From assembly GCA_028829895.1 (NCBI GenBank), contig CM054179.1, forward strand, positions 74,626,044 through 74,690,043: a DNA stretch of 64,000 nt, written 5' to 3'. The stretch is from Sinotaia quadrata (Eukaryota; Mollusca; Gastropoda; Architaenioglossa; Viviparidae). This document shows positions 11,301 through 23,371 of the stretch, piece by piece. Position 1 is the first letter of the stretch. Every line of letters begins with the position of its first letter. The position numbers and the translations under genes were made by a program. The notes under the pieces were generated by a model. It was not told the DNA's origin, ran no database searches, and was given only the letters and a program-made list of their open reading frames with translations.

Positions 11301-12149
11301 GGACGATAACACATATTATATACCAGATAAGTCAAACAAAAGGAACATTCAAGAATAACTTTCAATGGTGTGAATAATATTGACATTTCAGGTTGCGCGT
11401 TACATTCTGTTCGCAGAAACCAAATTGTTCATTTTTTGTTTCAAATTTAATTTTATTGTTATTATATGTTATTGTTAAATTTCTTAACTGATATCTCTCT
11501 ATATTATTACATAAGTACATGTACGAATAAAAGGGAATTGCTACTTGGGGGCCAAGCCGTAAAGAGAGGAATAAAGAGCCATATTTATTAATCTATAAAT
11601 AAAGGGGGAGATAACATAGTAGCAGAGAAGTCAACTAATTTATCCGACTAGGTGTCGTCAACAATCTAGCTGAGATTGTGTAATTGGAAATTGAGATAAA
11701 TTAGGCAAGTCCAGCCATCGCTAAGGTTAGGGGTTATCCTATAAATTAATATTGGTAATCAGTGCCTAAATTAGGACGGGGTCATAAAATGAAAACTGGA
11801 AATGTGATAAATCCTAAGCTGGTACTGGTAGCATACATTTAAGACATACAAAACCATTATGACTTAAGCTGGTAGTGTGCATTAAAGACAGTGATCACTA
11901 ACATAGGTCACATATTTCAGTATATATATATATATATATATATTCAATTACGACACTTGCTTGACTATCCCTTTACAAAGCAGAAGTCATCTTTTCATCA
12001 CGTTAGATATTAAACCCGAATATCAAACATTTTTGTCAAAATATGTTCGATTATTGTGTATCATATTCTGCATCTATCACAACAGAAACATAAACGCTAA
12101 ATAGGGATACACATGTCAGTAAGCCTCAGAAAAAAGTATTGTTTTATAT
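11301..12149. other. Unannotated stretch with (TA)n
   Basis: AT-rich unique-looking DNA. A TA dinucleotide run lies at about 11921-11943. No recognisable coding motif. Confidence 0.5.
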
Positions 12150-12870
12150 GGGCGAAGATTCAACAACTTCGAACGTATTGATAGCGAAAAATAGGAGGCC
12201 AAGATCTCAAGAAAATCAAACTTGTCATTGAAGGAGAAGTCATTGGTCTTGCAGACTACATCTGGAATAACAACAAAGATGAGCCCTGATAGAAGCAGTA
12301 AAAATGAGTGGACTAGAAGCAAAGAAACATGGAAGAAATTAAAGAAGCAAGCACTAGCACATACCTGAAGCCAAAACAATCTCCATGACCAGTATGCACG
12401 ACAATCCGATGAACTATCAACAAAGCAATCAACGTACGGATGGTTGAAAGAGGAAGGATTGAAAGCAGAAACAGAAGCACTCATAACAGCTGCACAAGAT
12501 CAATGCTCAACAAAACACACAAATCACACAAAACAAAAATCATGAAAATCTCAAATGATTCCAAATGTTGACTCTGTAAATCCATGGATGAGACATCAGA
12601 ACACATATTATCTGGATGTCAGGTTCTGGCTGGAAGAGAATACACCAAACGACATAACGAAGTGGCAAACTACATACATGGAAATCTGTGTGAGAGCTAT
12701 GGCATAAAAAGCCCAGAAAGAGCATGGATGTACCAACCAGAAGCAGTCACTGAAACAGAAGTCAAAATACTGTGGGACTTCGAGGTAAGAACAGATCGGG
12801 TGAGACATTGTAGTTCTCAATAAGTCCAACAGAACAGCAACAATCATTTATGTCGCTGTTCCAAATGATA
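12150..12870 (+). pseudogene. R2/NeSL-like LINE C-terminus, frame-broken
   Basis: C-terminal end of a non-LTR retrotransposon protein of the restriction-like-endonuclease type. Reading across frames, about 12193 gives GGQDLKKIKLVIEGEVIGL and ADYIWNNNKDE. About 12380-12540 gives LHDQYARQSDELSTKQS and YGWLKEEGLKAETEAL. About 12541-12800 gives a CCHC finger (C-x2-C...ETSEHILSGC, with a stop inside), then REYTKRHNEVANYIH, then LWDFEVRTDRV. After a further frameshift near 12806 comes VVLNKSNRTATIIYVAVPND. In intact relatives the last blocks form the PD-(D/E)xK nuclease, with RPDIVV and IxDVAVP. Here the RPDI segment is missing at the break and the second Asp is a Tyr. At least three frameshifts plus stops make it inactive. 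The upstream reverse transcriptase is absent. Confidence 0.88.
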
Positions 12871-13405
12871 AAACATATTTTGTCTGTGCACACTAAAGAT
12901 CTCTTGGCAGATTAAAATCAGGAAAGAAGGAGCCAAAGGGAGGTAAATAGGCGGGCAAATGTGTTCGAAAAGCCACACCCAACCAAGTTTCCCACCCAGG
13001 AAACCATACCTCTCCATTTTAGAATCCAAATTTCTGCATCACGTAGGGTTCGATATGCGTACAAACACTCAGTACAAAAACAACTTTTTAAAAACCCAAA
13101 CAAACGTACACGCAAGCAAGCAAATGAATAGATTTTATAATTTTGTAAGCTACTTATTCAGTTTTTGGAAACGTGAGACTTTGTTTTCATACCTTTCATC
13201 ACGCTGTTAAGATTAATTGACATTCGATGACCACAGTGTGTTTTACCCGGCCTCCAGAGGGTCTCACATTTGACGACTCGTGGATCGAAAATGCAGATTG
13301 GCATATTTCCAGATTATAGTGAGAATGACAAATGGACATGTGAAGGATGGTGACAAATATGGATTCATGATGCGAGAGCCAACATCGCTAATATCGAAAA
13401 CAAGA
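12871..13405. other. Unannotated stretch after LINE remnant
   Basis: May include the 3' untranslated end of the R2-like element, but no boundary, poly(A) or tail repeat could be fixed. Short overlapping frames have no motif. Confidence 0.45.
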
Positions 13406-14132
<727 letters not shown>

Positions 14133-15304
14133 TTTTTTAAAGTTATCCATCGAAGCTCTGAAGCGCCAGTCCAGTGAGTCCATCAATCGTCTTGATTGCG
14201 TTAGTTTAATACGGGTATGCATGTAGGAATTCAAAAGTAACATTTCTTGCACTTGTTTCCTTGTATTATTATGTCCTTAACAAAATTAATGTTTATTGCA
14301 ATTTTTTCTTGAAAACAGCTTTTCAAAAGAATACGATTCTTTAGAAACCAGTCGAGCAATCTGTAGACACGCAAAACTGTAGAAAATATGTCTTTACAGC
14401 AACCATCAATCAGGTCATACTTCATTTGGAGAAACATCTGGATGTTAAAATGCTATTTGTCTTGCACAGAAATGGAGCCTAATTGGCCATGTTTGTACAT
14501 TCTTAAAGGTTTCGGCAGAACAAATTCATTTCCTGCATGTAATAAGTGAAAATGAAACAAACACTAAACACCTCTGACTCTCATGAATTTGCCATGAATA
14601 TCTTGAGTCTGTTGCGCTTTGCCAAGTCCAGAAATGTTCCATAGAATGAAATAACAGAAATAAATACTGGTTGTCCTACACTGTTTCCAGTAATGTCTAT
14701 TAGGAGATGATGTGACGGCTATGATATACGTGTTAATGTAATGATGAATCAAATTCATCTGAAATGCCAGGCACGGCGCACGTAATATGAGAAATGATGT
14801 TATATGAATTAGTCTTCAGGAAATAAAGACTTGGATGCTATATCACTCGATACTCAATATCTAATTATTATTTTTATTTTTGTATTATTATTATTATTAT
14901 TTATCAACAGATCTCGAAACAAGATGGCGACGAATGAGTTCGACATAGAGATCGTGTGTGTAAATGAAGTGAAATGTAATTTTATATACTGGATGAAGAT
15001 TCACATACAATAGTGTTGAAAGTGCGAATAATAGTTTTTGGGGTGGGGTGGGGGGATCGATAGCAACTTAAAATCACCACTGGAGCTTGCGTTGATCATT
15101 TCGTCTGCGATAGGGTGAAGACATTATCTCTTTTAAGTAAGCTAATGTTTTATTTGTTTGTTGTTTTTTTTTAAAAGGATACCTTTGTTGCTTTGATGGA
15201 ACATATAAGTTAAATGTCATTTGAAATAAACATTCGCAACATTCTTTACCACTGGGTTAATTTAGCGGTTCACATTTCTTATAGTTGAAATTCACGCACT
15301 TGTG
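14133..15304. other. Unannotated stretch, no gene seen
   Basis: Unique-looking AT-rich DNA with a small ATT run near 14880-14900 and a G-rich patch near 15040. Short frames are unremarkable. Confidence 0.5.
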
Positions 15305-15745
15305 CTATTAAGTTAGTGTATCAGTACGCAACAAACCCACTCAAACTATTAAGTTAGTGTATCAGTACACAACAAACCCACTCAAACTATTAAGTTAGTG
15401 TATCAGTATGCAACAAACCCACTCAAACTATTAAGTTAGTGTATCAGTACACAACAAACCCACTCAAACTATTAAGTTAGTGTATCAGTACACAACAAAC
15501 CCACTCAAACTATTAAGTTAGTGTATCTGTACGCAACAAATCCACTCAAACTATTAAGTTGGTGTATCTGTATGCAACAAAACCACTCAAGCTACTGAGA
15601 TGGTGTATCAGTATACAACAAACCCACTCGAGCTACTGAGATAGTGGATTAGTCTGACATCAAACTCACTTAAGCCACTGGGATGGTGTATTTGTTCTGT
15701 TCTAAACTCACTTAAGCTATTGAGATGGTGTAACCAGTCTGACGA
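15305..15745. repeat. 41-bp minisatellite, about ten copies
   Basis: Copies begin CTATTAAGTTAGTGTATCAG and continue into ACAACAAACCCACTCAAA. The left seven are nearly identical and the right three progressively diverged (ACTGAGATGGTGTA). Confidence 0.93.
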
Positions 15746-15881
15746 CAAAAGCAAAGAAAGAGAGTTATGTGCCCTGACCTTTCTAATCCAGCTACCAACA
15801 AATGAACAACAAATCTGGAGGCAATTCCATACAAGTCGGGTAAAGTAAGAATATTAAGAAAGCTTACTCTTAAATCAGGAA

Positions 15882-16233
15882 ACAAAACAACACACGCGTT
15901 ACATACATTTCTCCCTAACTAAGACACAAAACAACACACGCGTTACATACATTTCTCCCTAACTAAGACACAAAACAACACACGCGTTACCTACATTTCT
16001 CCCTAGCTAAGACACAAAACAACACACGCGTTACCTACATTTCTCCCTAGCTAAGACACAAAACAACACACGCGTTACATACATTTCTCCCTAAGACACA
16101 AAACAACACACGCGTTACATACATTTCTCCCTAAGACACAAAACAACACATGCGTTACATACATTTCTCCCTAACTAAGACACAAAACAACACGCGCGTT
16201 ACATACATTTCTCCCTAACTAAGACACAAAACA
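15882..16233. repeat. 44-bp minisatellite, eight copies
   Basis: Unit contains ACACAAAACAACACACGCG, TTACATACATTTCTCCCTA and ACTAAG. Two copies lack the ACTA step. Copies are otherwise almost identical. Confidence 0.95.
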
Positions 16234-17445
16234 TGATTAGTGTGGATTACGGCTCTTGCATCACATCACTGTCTTCATGACCTATTTAAATAAAATTAAT
16301 GCTTTTCTGCGAGACCTTATAATAACCCATCGTCTCCAGCCTCAATCCGATCCCCAATGTTATCTTGCAACGGTACAATTCTTGACTAATTCTTAGAAGG
16401 TCAACTTACATGATGAAGATGAAGATGAATCTGTCAGTCTGAACAATCAACATAACGCACGTTATAGCAGTGCAACAGTAAAGATCAATGACAAGATTGA
16501 CAGGCGAAGGCGGTGAACATAATTTTATTTTACTGCCGAACTTGGAATAGTGTACTGACACTAACAAACGACCGCCCTCCCATGACCGCATCCTACCAGC
16601 TAAACGAGCAAAGCGAGATACACCCATTACTACATATAGTGTTCAGCCATGTGCTTCCAACAGGATAAACAATGAATAAGAGATGGCTAAAGTTATGATC
16701 GTCGATATCTGTCAAAATTATATTGTGTGTGGAGAAAGACGTCATGCTTAGCGTTTTGAGTTATTTTAATATTTTATTTAATTTACGTTAAAAAAAAAAT
16801 CAGGAGGACTGAATTACTGACTACAGGATACTCTCATAACGGGGCCAACGATTCGCTTGTTAAACACATTATTTTATTTTTCAGCTGATCAAAAGAAGAC
16901 AAAGTACCGCACAGCGAGTTTTACTTTTACATTCAGCTTTTGAAAGGGAAACGATTAAAACATGATGGATAGAGCATACATTAGATTAGAAAGTAAAATC
17001 GAATTAATAAATCGTGAAGCCAATTGATATCTGTCAGTTCAAACCGCACTGACAGCTCGTACGGACACAAGGGAGAAGATCAAATGCGAGAATTCTGCAG
17101 TCGTCTCGACCCATTGCATAAACCATAGTCACGCGTTGCTGACAAACTTAATTTGTGTATTCATTCAGAGTTTATTTACCGTGAGTGTGGTCCCAAATTA
17201 GGCATGAAATTGCATTTTTTTTAACGCTAATGGAATATTTTCCTAAAAAAGAGTTTTATCTTCTCTCTTTCCAATTTATGAGCTTTTTCGTTGGTTCTTT
17301 TCTAATTCTTATTATAATTTTGCCGATTTTTCTCTTTCATTCATTCACTCGATCCACTGTTCGCTCACTCACTGTCATTTCTTTCCTTTCCATCTCTTCT
17401 CCTCCAGGTTTCCTTGTCTTTCTTTCTTCTCAGATCTAATTAATT
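16234..17445. other. Unannotated stretch, no gene seen
   Basis: Mostly unique DNA. A pyrimidine-rich region (about 17190-17440) gives hydrophobic-looking translations that arise from T-rich composition. No supported gene. Confidence 0.45.
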
Positions 17446-17940
17446 CTTTGTATGTGTTTATGCATGCATGATCTCTCTTTCTCTTCCCTCGTCTCATGTC
17501 ATTGTAAGCACATATATGTATTGTATGTTCATTTGTGTATGAAGTCTCACTATTCTCTGCTCACATGTCTTTGTATTTGTATGCTTATGACCTCTCTGTC
17601 TTCTCTGATCGCCTTATACTTTTTGTATGTAGTATGTGTTAACAATTTTATCTTATGTGTATGCGTTTATGTGCTTACATTTTTCTCTGATCACCTTATC
17701 ACTTTTGTATGTTTGCATGTTCATGATCACTCAGTATTATTAGTTTCGAATCTCTTTTGTATGTGTACGTTTATGATCTCTCTATTTACTTTGTGAACAT
17801 AATCTCCGTTGTTACGTGTATATGTTTATGATCTCTATGTTTTCTTTATTTTCGTAACTCTTTTGCATATGTGTGTGTGTCTATGACATATCTGTTTTCA
17901 ATGTCATCGTAATTTCTTTCGTTTGTGTGTATGTTCATGA
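17446..17940. repeat. Degenerate ~60-bp array, left part
   Basis: Decayed copies share TTTTGTATGTGT, ATGTTTATGATCTCTCT and CTCTGATCACCTTAT in order. The array is interrupted by the LINE at 17941 and resumes at 19184, so it predates that insertion. Confidence 0.75.
17930..17940. repeat. Left target-site duplication of LINE
   Basis: TATGTTCATGA, identical to the 11 bases at 19184-19194 on the other side of the LINE. The site lies in a decayed array that itself contains ATGTTTATGA-like words, so part of the match could come from the array. The exact 11-base identity at both ends still favours a true duplication. Confidence 0.75.
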
Positions 17941-17946
17941 CCACGG

Positions 17947-19116
17947 CGAAACATAACTGAACAGATTTTTAATCTGAGACTGCTATGTGAGAAATACCTC
18001 CAGCACCAACAAGGCCTTTATCATATCTTTGTAGATTTTACGAAGGCGTTTGACAGGGTGTGGAATGCATCCCTTTGGTCCACCATGAAGCTGTACAATA
18101 TTAATGCCAACCTGATCAAAGTCCTAGAAAGCTTTCACAGCAAGGCCACCAGCGCAGTGTGCTTAAATGTCCAATTAGGAGATGGGTTCATGGCAACAGT
18201 GGGAGTCAGACAAGGCTGCTTACTTTTGCTATTCTCTTCCACATCTTCTTTGAAAGAATCATGACAGATGCTCTGGAGGACCATGAAGGAACTGTCAGTA
18301 TTGGAGACAGAACAATAACGAGCTTACACTTTGCTGATGACATTGATGGCCTTGCAGGAAATGAGGAAGAACTTGTTCAGATGGTAGAAAAACTGGACAG
18401 GACAGCTACTCCTTTTGGTATGGAAATCAGTGCAGAGAAGACCAAATTGATGACCAACAACACTAGTGGCATTGGCAATGACATCATGATTGGTGATCAG
18501 AAATTGGAAATAGTTATAAATTCAAGTATTTAGGAGCCATCGTGACAGACGAGGGATCAAAACCAGAAATACTGTCCAGGATTGTGCTGACAATAACAGC
18601 AATGGCAAGGCTGAAGACAGTTTGGAAAGACAGAAACAGCTCAAAGATCAGACTGATGCGCTCCTTAGTTGTATCTGTGTTTTTATATGCACGTGAGTCA
18701 TGGACCCTCACAGAGGATTTCGAATGGAGGAATCAAGCCACTTGAAATGAGATGCGTTCGAAGGTTGCTTGGCATTTCGTATTTAGAAATCATGTTACGA
18801 ATGAGGAAATGGGAAACAGAATTAGGCAAGCGATTGGATCCTATGAAGAGTTATTTGCCATTGTGAACACAAAATGAAATGGTGTGGGCATGTCACACGA
18901 TCAACAGGGATTGCAAAGACAGCCATGCAAGGTACTGTGCAAGGAGGGCGAAGGAGATGAAGACAGAGGAAAAGATGGGAGGATAACATCTCAGAGTGGA
19001 CAGGGCTGAAACTGAGCAATACTGTAAGATTAGCAGAGAACAGAATGGAATGGAGGAAACTGGTTGTCAGGTCTTCAATGGTGCCCCAACGGTCGACAAG
19101 AATAAGGGATAGATAG
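17947..19116 (+). pseudogene. LINE reverse transcriptase, frame-broken
   Basis: Fragment of a reverse transcriptase with its motifs in order: FVDFTKAFDRVWN (about 18030-18065), VGVRQGC (about 18207), then a frameshift near 18220-18235. In the new frame come LHFADDIDGLAG with the catalytic FADD (about 18327), and GMEISAEKTKLMTNN (about 18418). A second shift near 18505 leads into KYLGAIVTDEGSKPEILSR and IRLMRSLVVSVFLYA. Further shifts near 18735 and 18865 lead into the C-terminal tail EHKMKWCGHVTRS...RWEDNISEWTGL...VVRSSMVPQRSTRIRDR, with the stop at 19114-19116 inside the GATA tail. At least four frame changes make it inactive. The final Met-Val-Pro-Gln-Arg segment matches how intact relatives end, so the 3' end is complete. 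Confidence 0.92.
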
Positions 19117-19175
19117 ATAGATAGAGAGATAGATAGATAGATAGATAGATATAGATAGATAGATAGATAGATAGA
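19108..19175. repeat. (GATA)n LINE tail
   Basis: GATA repeats with a few variants directly follow the last sense codons of the LINE and supply its stop codon. This is the element's 3' tail, possibly expanded after insertion. Confidence 0.93.
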
Positions 19176-19183
19176 CATAGATA

Positions 19184-19270
19184 TATGTTCATGATGTCTC
19201 TGTATAATATGTTTTAACTCTTTTGTATGTGTGTATGTTTATGGATGTGAGAGTGTACGAGTTGTTCCAA
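19184..19270. repeat. Host array resumes, with right TSD
   Basis: Begins with the right-hand TATGTTCATGA copy and continues the same decayed array seen at 17446-17940 (TGTCTCTGTATAATATG, TTTTGTATGTGTGTATGTTTATG). Confidence 0.7.
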
Positions 19271-20197
19271 CTGACTTTTGCATATTTGTAAGTGTGTCCG
19301 TACCATTTACAGAAAATATTTCGAATGTTTGGGGACTCGAAATTCTAATCATTATTTAAATATAGATTTTCTATTAAAAATAAATAAATAATAAAAGATA
19401 TATTTAAAGTCCATCCAACCCTTAATAATTGTAATAAATATAGAAACCATATAAAACTTTTATTTCATATTCACTATTTTATTTTTAAATTAGATTTTTC
19501 TTTTTTTTTTTTTTGATTACTTCCTTTCCGCAAAGAAAGCCTAGTGAATTCTGTTCATTTTTATTATCAGTAAATAAGTAAATAAAAGTTTCACAAATCG
19601 ACTGTCATGTCCTCGGCATTTTGATTATTGCACGATAACGAACGACAACCCTATTCTTCTTCCAGGCTTAATATGACTTTCTGGAAAGGCAAAAAGAAAG
19701 AAGAAAAATCTGATTCAGTTGTGTATAGATAATGGCCCATAGAAGGGAAACGAATGATAATTTCATTTTTAAACTCGCGACCTAAAGTCTCCCTTGATAT
19801 ATATATGACAGTTGTAGACTTTGCGTCTCTGACTGATTTCCCCTGAGAGACGTGGCCGCATGACTACCAATCGCACGTGTTAGTACATGCTGTGACGTCA
19901 TATTGTTACGGCGAGTAGGCATTGTTCACAATGGGATTTGCACGCACACAGCCATTGTTATATCTGCCAAACAAATAATCAAATGGCGCTAACAGGAAGC
20001 TCCCTAGGGAATCGAAACAAACAAATTCAACCCGCCAACGAGATGCGGAAATATAGCCAGAATAACAACAGCAACTACAAAACGATCCCAACAAAAACAT
20101 GTTTTTCCGAAACATATGCAGCTTCCGAAAATAACAATTAATCTAAGACAAGCATTCGTACCCTTCTTGGGAAATACGTTATTCTCCCCTTCGTTGT
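19271..20197. other. Unannotated AT-rich stretch
   Basis: AT-rich with a T run near 19500. Overlapping plus and minus frames around 19906-20141 are not recognised and each lacks motifs. Confidence 0.45.
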
Positions 20198-20459
20198 TTA
20201 TTTAGTTTGAGTTTCTATTGCAGTTAGAAAATTGTACACGTTTCCTAGCTTATTTAGTTTGAGTTTCTATTGCAGTTAGAAAATTGTACACGTTTCCTAG
20301 CTTATTTAGTTTGAGTTTCTATTGCAGTTAGAAAATTGTACACGTTTCCTAGCTTATTTAGTTTGAGTTTCTATTGCAGTTAGAAAATTGTACACGTTTC
20401 CTAGCTTATTTAGTTTGAGTTTCTATTGCAGTTAGAAAATTGTACACGTTTCCTAGCTT
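20198..20459. repeat. 52-bp minisatellite, five copies
   Basis: Five copies of a 52-base unit containing TTAGTTTGAGTTTCTATTGC, AGTTAGAAAATTGTACACG and TTTCCTAGC. They appear identical, which points to very recent amplification. Confidence 0.96.
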
Positions 20460-20534
20460 CACACATCACTCACTCACTGACGCTACAAATTTATAACCTA
20501 TTTGTGCTTATTATTAATGAAACTAACATACGTT

Positions 20535-20905
20535 ACGACGCCTTGCAAACATCCCTCACAGTGCGTAAGCAGCATAGGATAAAATAACTTATACCTCACG
20601 ACACTTTGCTAACATCCCTCACAGTGCGTAAGAAGCAGAGGACAAAAGGATCTATATGTCACGACACAACTTTGAAAACACCCCTCATAATGCACAAGCA
20701 GCAGAGGACAAAAGGATCTATATGTCACGACACAACTTTGAAAACACCCCTTATAATGCACAAGCAGCAGAGGACAAAAGGATCTATATGTCACGACACA
20801 ACTTTGTAAACACCCCTCATAATGCACAAGCAGCATAGGACAAAAGGATCTATATGTCACGACGCTTGTAAACACCCCTCATAGTGCACATGCAGTATAG
20901 GACAA
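20535..20905. repeat. ~64-bp minisatellite, six copies
   Basis: Units contain ATGTCACGACAC, AACTTTGAAAACACCCCTCA and GCACAAGCAGCAGAGGACAA. The central three are nearly identical and the outer ones diverged. Because the frame is kept across units, several short repeat proteins can be read. They are not credible genes. Confidence 0.93.
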
Positions 20906-21197
20906 AGTAAATTAAAGTTTGCGTTTGTAATGTTTGTTATATTATTACTCGAGTTCCAAAGGCTTTAAGAATGCATTTGATTTGATAAATGCAAGAGATA
21001 ATTAAACAGCTATTTTAGAAACGATATGTATTTTTTTTAAACCTGACGTTTTAAGTTATATAAGTTAGATTAAGGAAATTATATTACGTGCTTAATTTTG
21101 TTTCGTTTACATTTGGTAGACGATATATTGATTTAATGATGAAAAAAACGAGGGACGTTTTATATTTTTTTAAGGCTAAGAAGGAATAGATCTTTCC

Positions 21198-21312
21198 CGA
21201 AAAACGGTAAGAGAATGCTGTCTTAGTCTTTCATGGTTAAGAACAGAATAATGTTCTAGGAGAACGGTAAGAGAATGATGTCTTAGTCTTGGTTAAGAAC
21301 AGAATAATGTCG
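21198..21312. repeat. ~57-bp duplication in gypsy fragment
   Basis: Two copies of a unit containing ACGGTAAGAGAATG, TGTCTTAGTCTT and GGTTAAGAACAGAATAATGT. It lies at the downstream limit (minus-strand sense) of the gypsy pol remnant, where the reverse transcriptase domain should continue. Confidence 0.85.
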
Positions 21313-21675
21313 GTAAAAACATTGCAAGTTTCTTTTATCATGCTCCATAACTGTTGAGCGTCAGAGTTTGGAAGTTCTGAGTTTACGACGATGTCATCGA
21401 CAGTTTCTGCGTCTTTTAAGACTGGGTGTGGTACTGGTTCGAAATCGGGTATATAGGTAGCGACGACCTCTATAATAATGGTAGCAGCCACGTGATCATG
21501 GCGTTCCTCATACGCCCTCGTCAAATTAGCATGAAGGATTTTCGCCTTGGATCTGGACTGAATTTAGAAATTATACCCACTCAATTTTTCAATGATGTCG
21601 TAGGGTCCTTGCCACGATAATTCTAACTTGTTTTGGCGAAACGTTAATGGCAAAACTCCCATGTACCGACTTTGG
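21230..21675 (-). pseudogene. Gypsy pol: integrase tail joined to pre-RT
   Basis: Minus-strand frame from about 21659 down to 21300, one internal stop (near 21564) and no frameshift. The first part matches the C-terminal end of a gypsy integrase: LPLTFRQNKLELSWQGPYD, IIEKLSGYNF, then AKILHANLTRAYEER, the HAN-x-LK-x-YxER strand of chromodomain-like tails. About 40 acidic/hydrophobic residues follow (IPDFEPVPHPVLKDAETVDD), then a segment like the entry to a reverse transcriptase: LPNSDAQQLWSMIKETCNVF, then TDI. In ordinary Ty3/gypsy elements integrase is the last pol domain. A reading frame passing from integrase tail into pre-RT implies the integrase-before-RT order of Gmr1-type elements. The rest of the RT is missing. 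Inactive remnant. Confidence 0.85.
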
Positions 21676-21689
21676 CAACATATATATAA

Positions 21690-21736
21690 ATATAAAATTA
21701 TTAAGTTTAGTAATAGGGATAAGCAAATTTACAAAG
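21690..21736 (-). mobile_element. LTR 5'-end fragment (copy C)
   Basis: About 45 bases match, on the minus strand, the first 45 bases of the LTR family (TGTAAATTTGC, TTATCCCTATT, ACTAAACTTAAT). It lies close to the gypsy pol remnant and in the same orientation, so it may be a scrap of the same element. The fragment is short and the link is inference. Confidence 0.55.
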
Positions 21737-21747
21737 AAACATATATA

Positions 21748-21993
21748 GAGTTTCAGCGTATGAACAGTATCTAGAGTAGCCCAAGTTTCTGTATGGGAAA
21801 CAGTATCTAGAGTAACCCAAGTTTCTATGTAGGAAACAGTATATAGATTAACCGAAGTTTTAGTAAGGGAAACAGTATCTATAGTAACCCATGTTTCTGT
21901 ATGGGAAACAGTATCTATAGAAACCCACGTTTCTGTATGGGAAACAGTATCTAGACTAGAGTAACTCAAGTTTCTGTATGGGATACAGTATCC
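21748..21993. repeat. 36-bp minisatellite, about seven copies
   Basis: Unit contains CCAAGTTTCTGTATGGGAAA and CAGTATCTAGAGTAAC. Copies differ at several positions, and the minus-strand Thr/Val-rich frame across it is a repeat reading. Confidence 0.92.
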
Positions 21994-22548
21994 AGTGTGA
22001 GAAGAAAAATATGAAGGCGGTAGACAAGATGCTAATATTCATTCATTTAAGTAAACTGTCAGTCCAAGATTTGATTTTGTAATGTGTTGTATCGCACTCT
22101 AATTATTTTATGTGGGAGATCAAGTCACGTGAGTTCAATATAAACAAATCGTTAGGACGAGATTTTCACCATATAATGGAGGACCAATATCGAGATTTAT
22201 ATGGGAACCAGCACGTTTGCATAAGAGTAATAAAGAAACTACATGTGACGTTAGACACAACATCCCCTAAACCAATTCGTGTCCCAGACTTACAGCAAAG
22301 TGTATATCTTTAATAGACCTTAACCAATAACAATATTTAACCCCAAAAAGAACTATATACAACAACAACAACAGCGAATTCAATACGGCAATAATCAATG
22401 ATGATAATAGTGACATTCACAATCAACAGCAAATGCAAAACCTACACAAGAATAGCATCAACAATAATAACAATAATAGCCAATAAAAAAATCAGCAACA
22501 TTATACACAATGACAACAACATAAACATGAAAGTTTAATTTAGCAAAT
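21994..22548. other. Unannotated stretch, AAC/AAT-rich end
   Basis: Short unrecognised frame at 22110-22313. The end (22350-22530) is rich in CAA/AAT trinucleotides of low complexity. Confidence 0.45.
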
Positions 22549-22551
22549 GAT

Positions 22552-22596
<45 letters not shown>

Positions 22597-22600
22597 GTGT

Positions 22601-22637
<37 letters not shown>

Positions 22638-22688
22638 TGTGTTGTGTGCGTATATGTGTGTGTGTGTGTTGTGTTGTGTGTGTGTGTG

Positions 22689-22718
<30 letters not shown>
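22549..22718. repeat. Compound (GT)n array with TTGTGT units
   Basis: GT runs alternate with GTGTTGTGTTGTG blocks and a short TATATATG interruption, giving a higher-order repeat of about 55 bases. Frames across it are artefacts. Confidence 0.95.
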
Positions 22719-22719
<1 letters not shown>

Positions 22720-23231
22720 TTAAAATTTCTAAGCAGCATGTACGTTTTTACATTACAGACTACATTCAAATTGCATGAAAGATGCGCTTCAACAACAGCA
22801 TTACACAATGACAATAACCAGATATGAATAAAAAAGTAATCTGTATTGTTTGTTGTTTTGCCTTTAATCGCTTTCTGCGGTGAAACTGCTAGTGTCAAGT
22901 CCCTATTCATCTTCGTAACGATTCTAAACCCTGGACCCAGAGTTCTACATGAATTATGAGCTGCCTGCCACGTGGTTGCCTGCCACGTGGTCCTGAGAGC
23001 CAAATGTATCTTTAAGCGACGAGCACAGTCAATTGAATAAGCGAGCAAGACAAAAATACACTATCCCAAAGTGAAAGAACAATACATAAATACTTTACTC
23101 CAAAATAAACGAAAGATTTTGTAATTGATAATGCATGGGTACATTTATGGCTGAAGATCTGGTTTAACGACCAGTGATCTTGAGTTCCAGATTGTAAAGA
23201 TTTATGCAGTTTAACTTGCATTTCAATTATT
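22719..23231. other. Unannotated stretch, no gene seen
   Basis: Contains a perfect 15-bp tandem duplication TGCCTGCCACGTGGT (22962-22991). No other structure recognised. Confidence 0.5.
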
Positions 23232-23309
<78 letters not shown>

Positions 23310-23371
23310 TCCACACACACACACACACACATCCACACACCCACACGCACCTCACACACACACACACACCG
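23232..23371. repeat. (CA)n array with CATC/CCCA variants
   Basis: A long CA run to about 23302, then CA blocks separated by ACATCC and CCACACG interruptions. Confidence 0.95.

Larger units (their letters stand above)
17941..19183 (+). mobile_element. 5'-truncated LINE with GATA tail
   Basis: A 1.24-kb dead-on-arrival copy of a non-LTR retrotransposon, containing only the distal part of the reverse transcriptase ORF and a short tetranucleotide tail. It is flanked by 11-base direct repeats TATGTTCATGA and splits a host minisatellite. Absence of the endonuclease and of the first RT blocks is typical of incomplete target-primed reverse transcription. The GATA repeats at the 3' end replace a poly(A) tail. 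The clade is not assigned; the tail is compatible with RTE-like or I-like elements. Confidence 0.9.

Noticed and set aside
20606..20875. Repeat proteins on both strands across the ~64-bp array
   Set aside because: Frames persist because copies are near-identical. Both strands are open and no start context or domain is visible.
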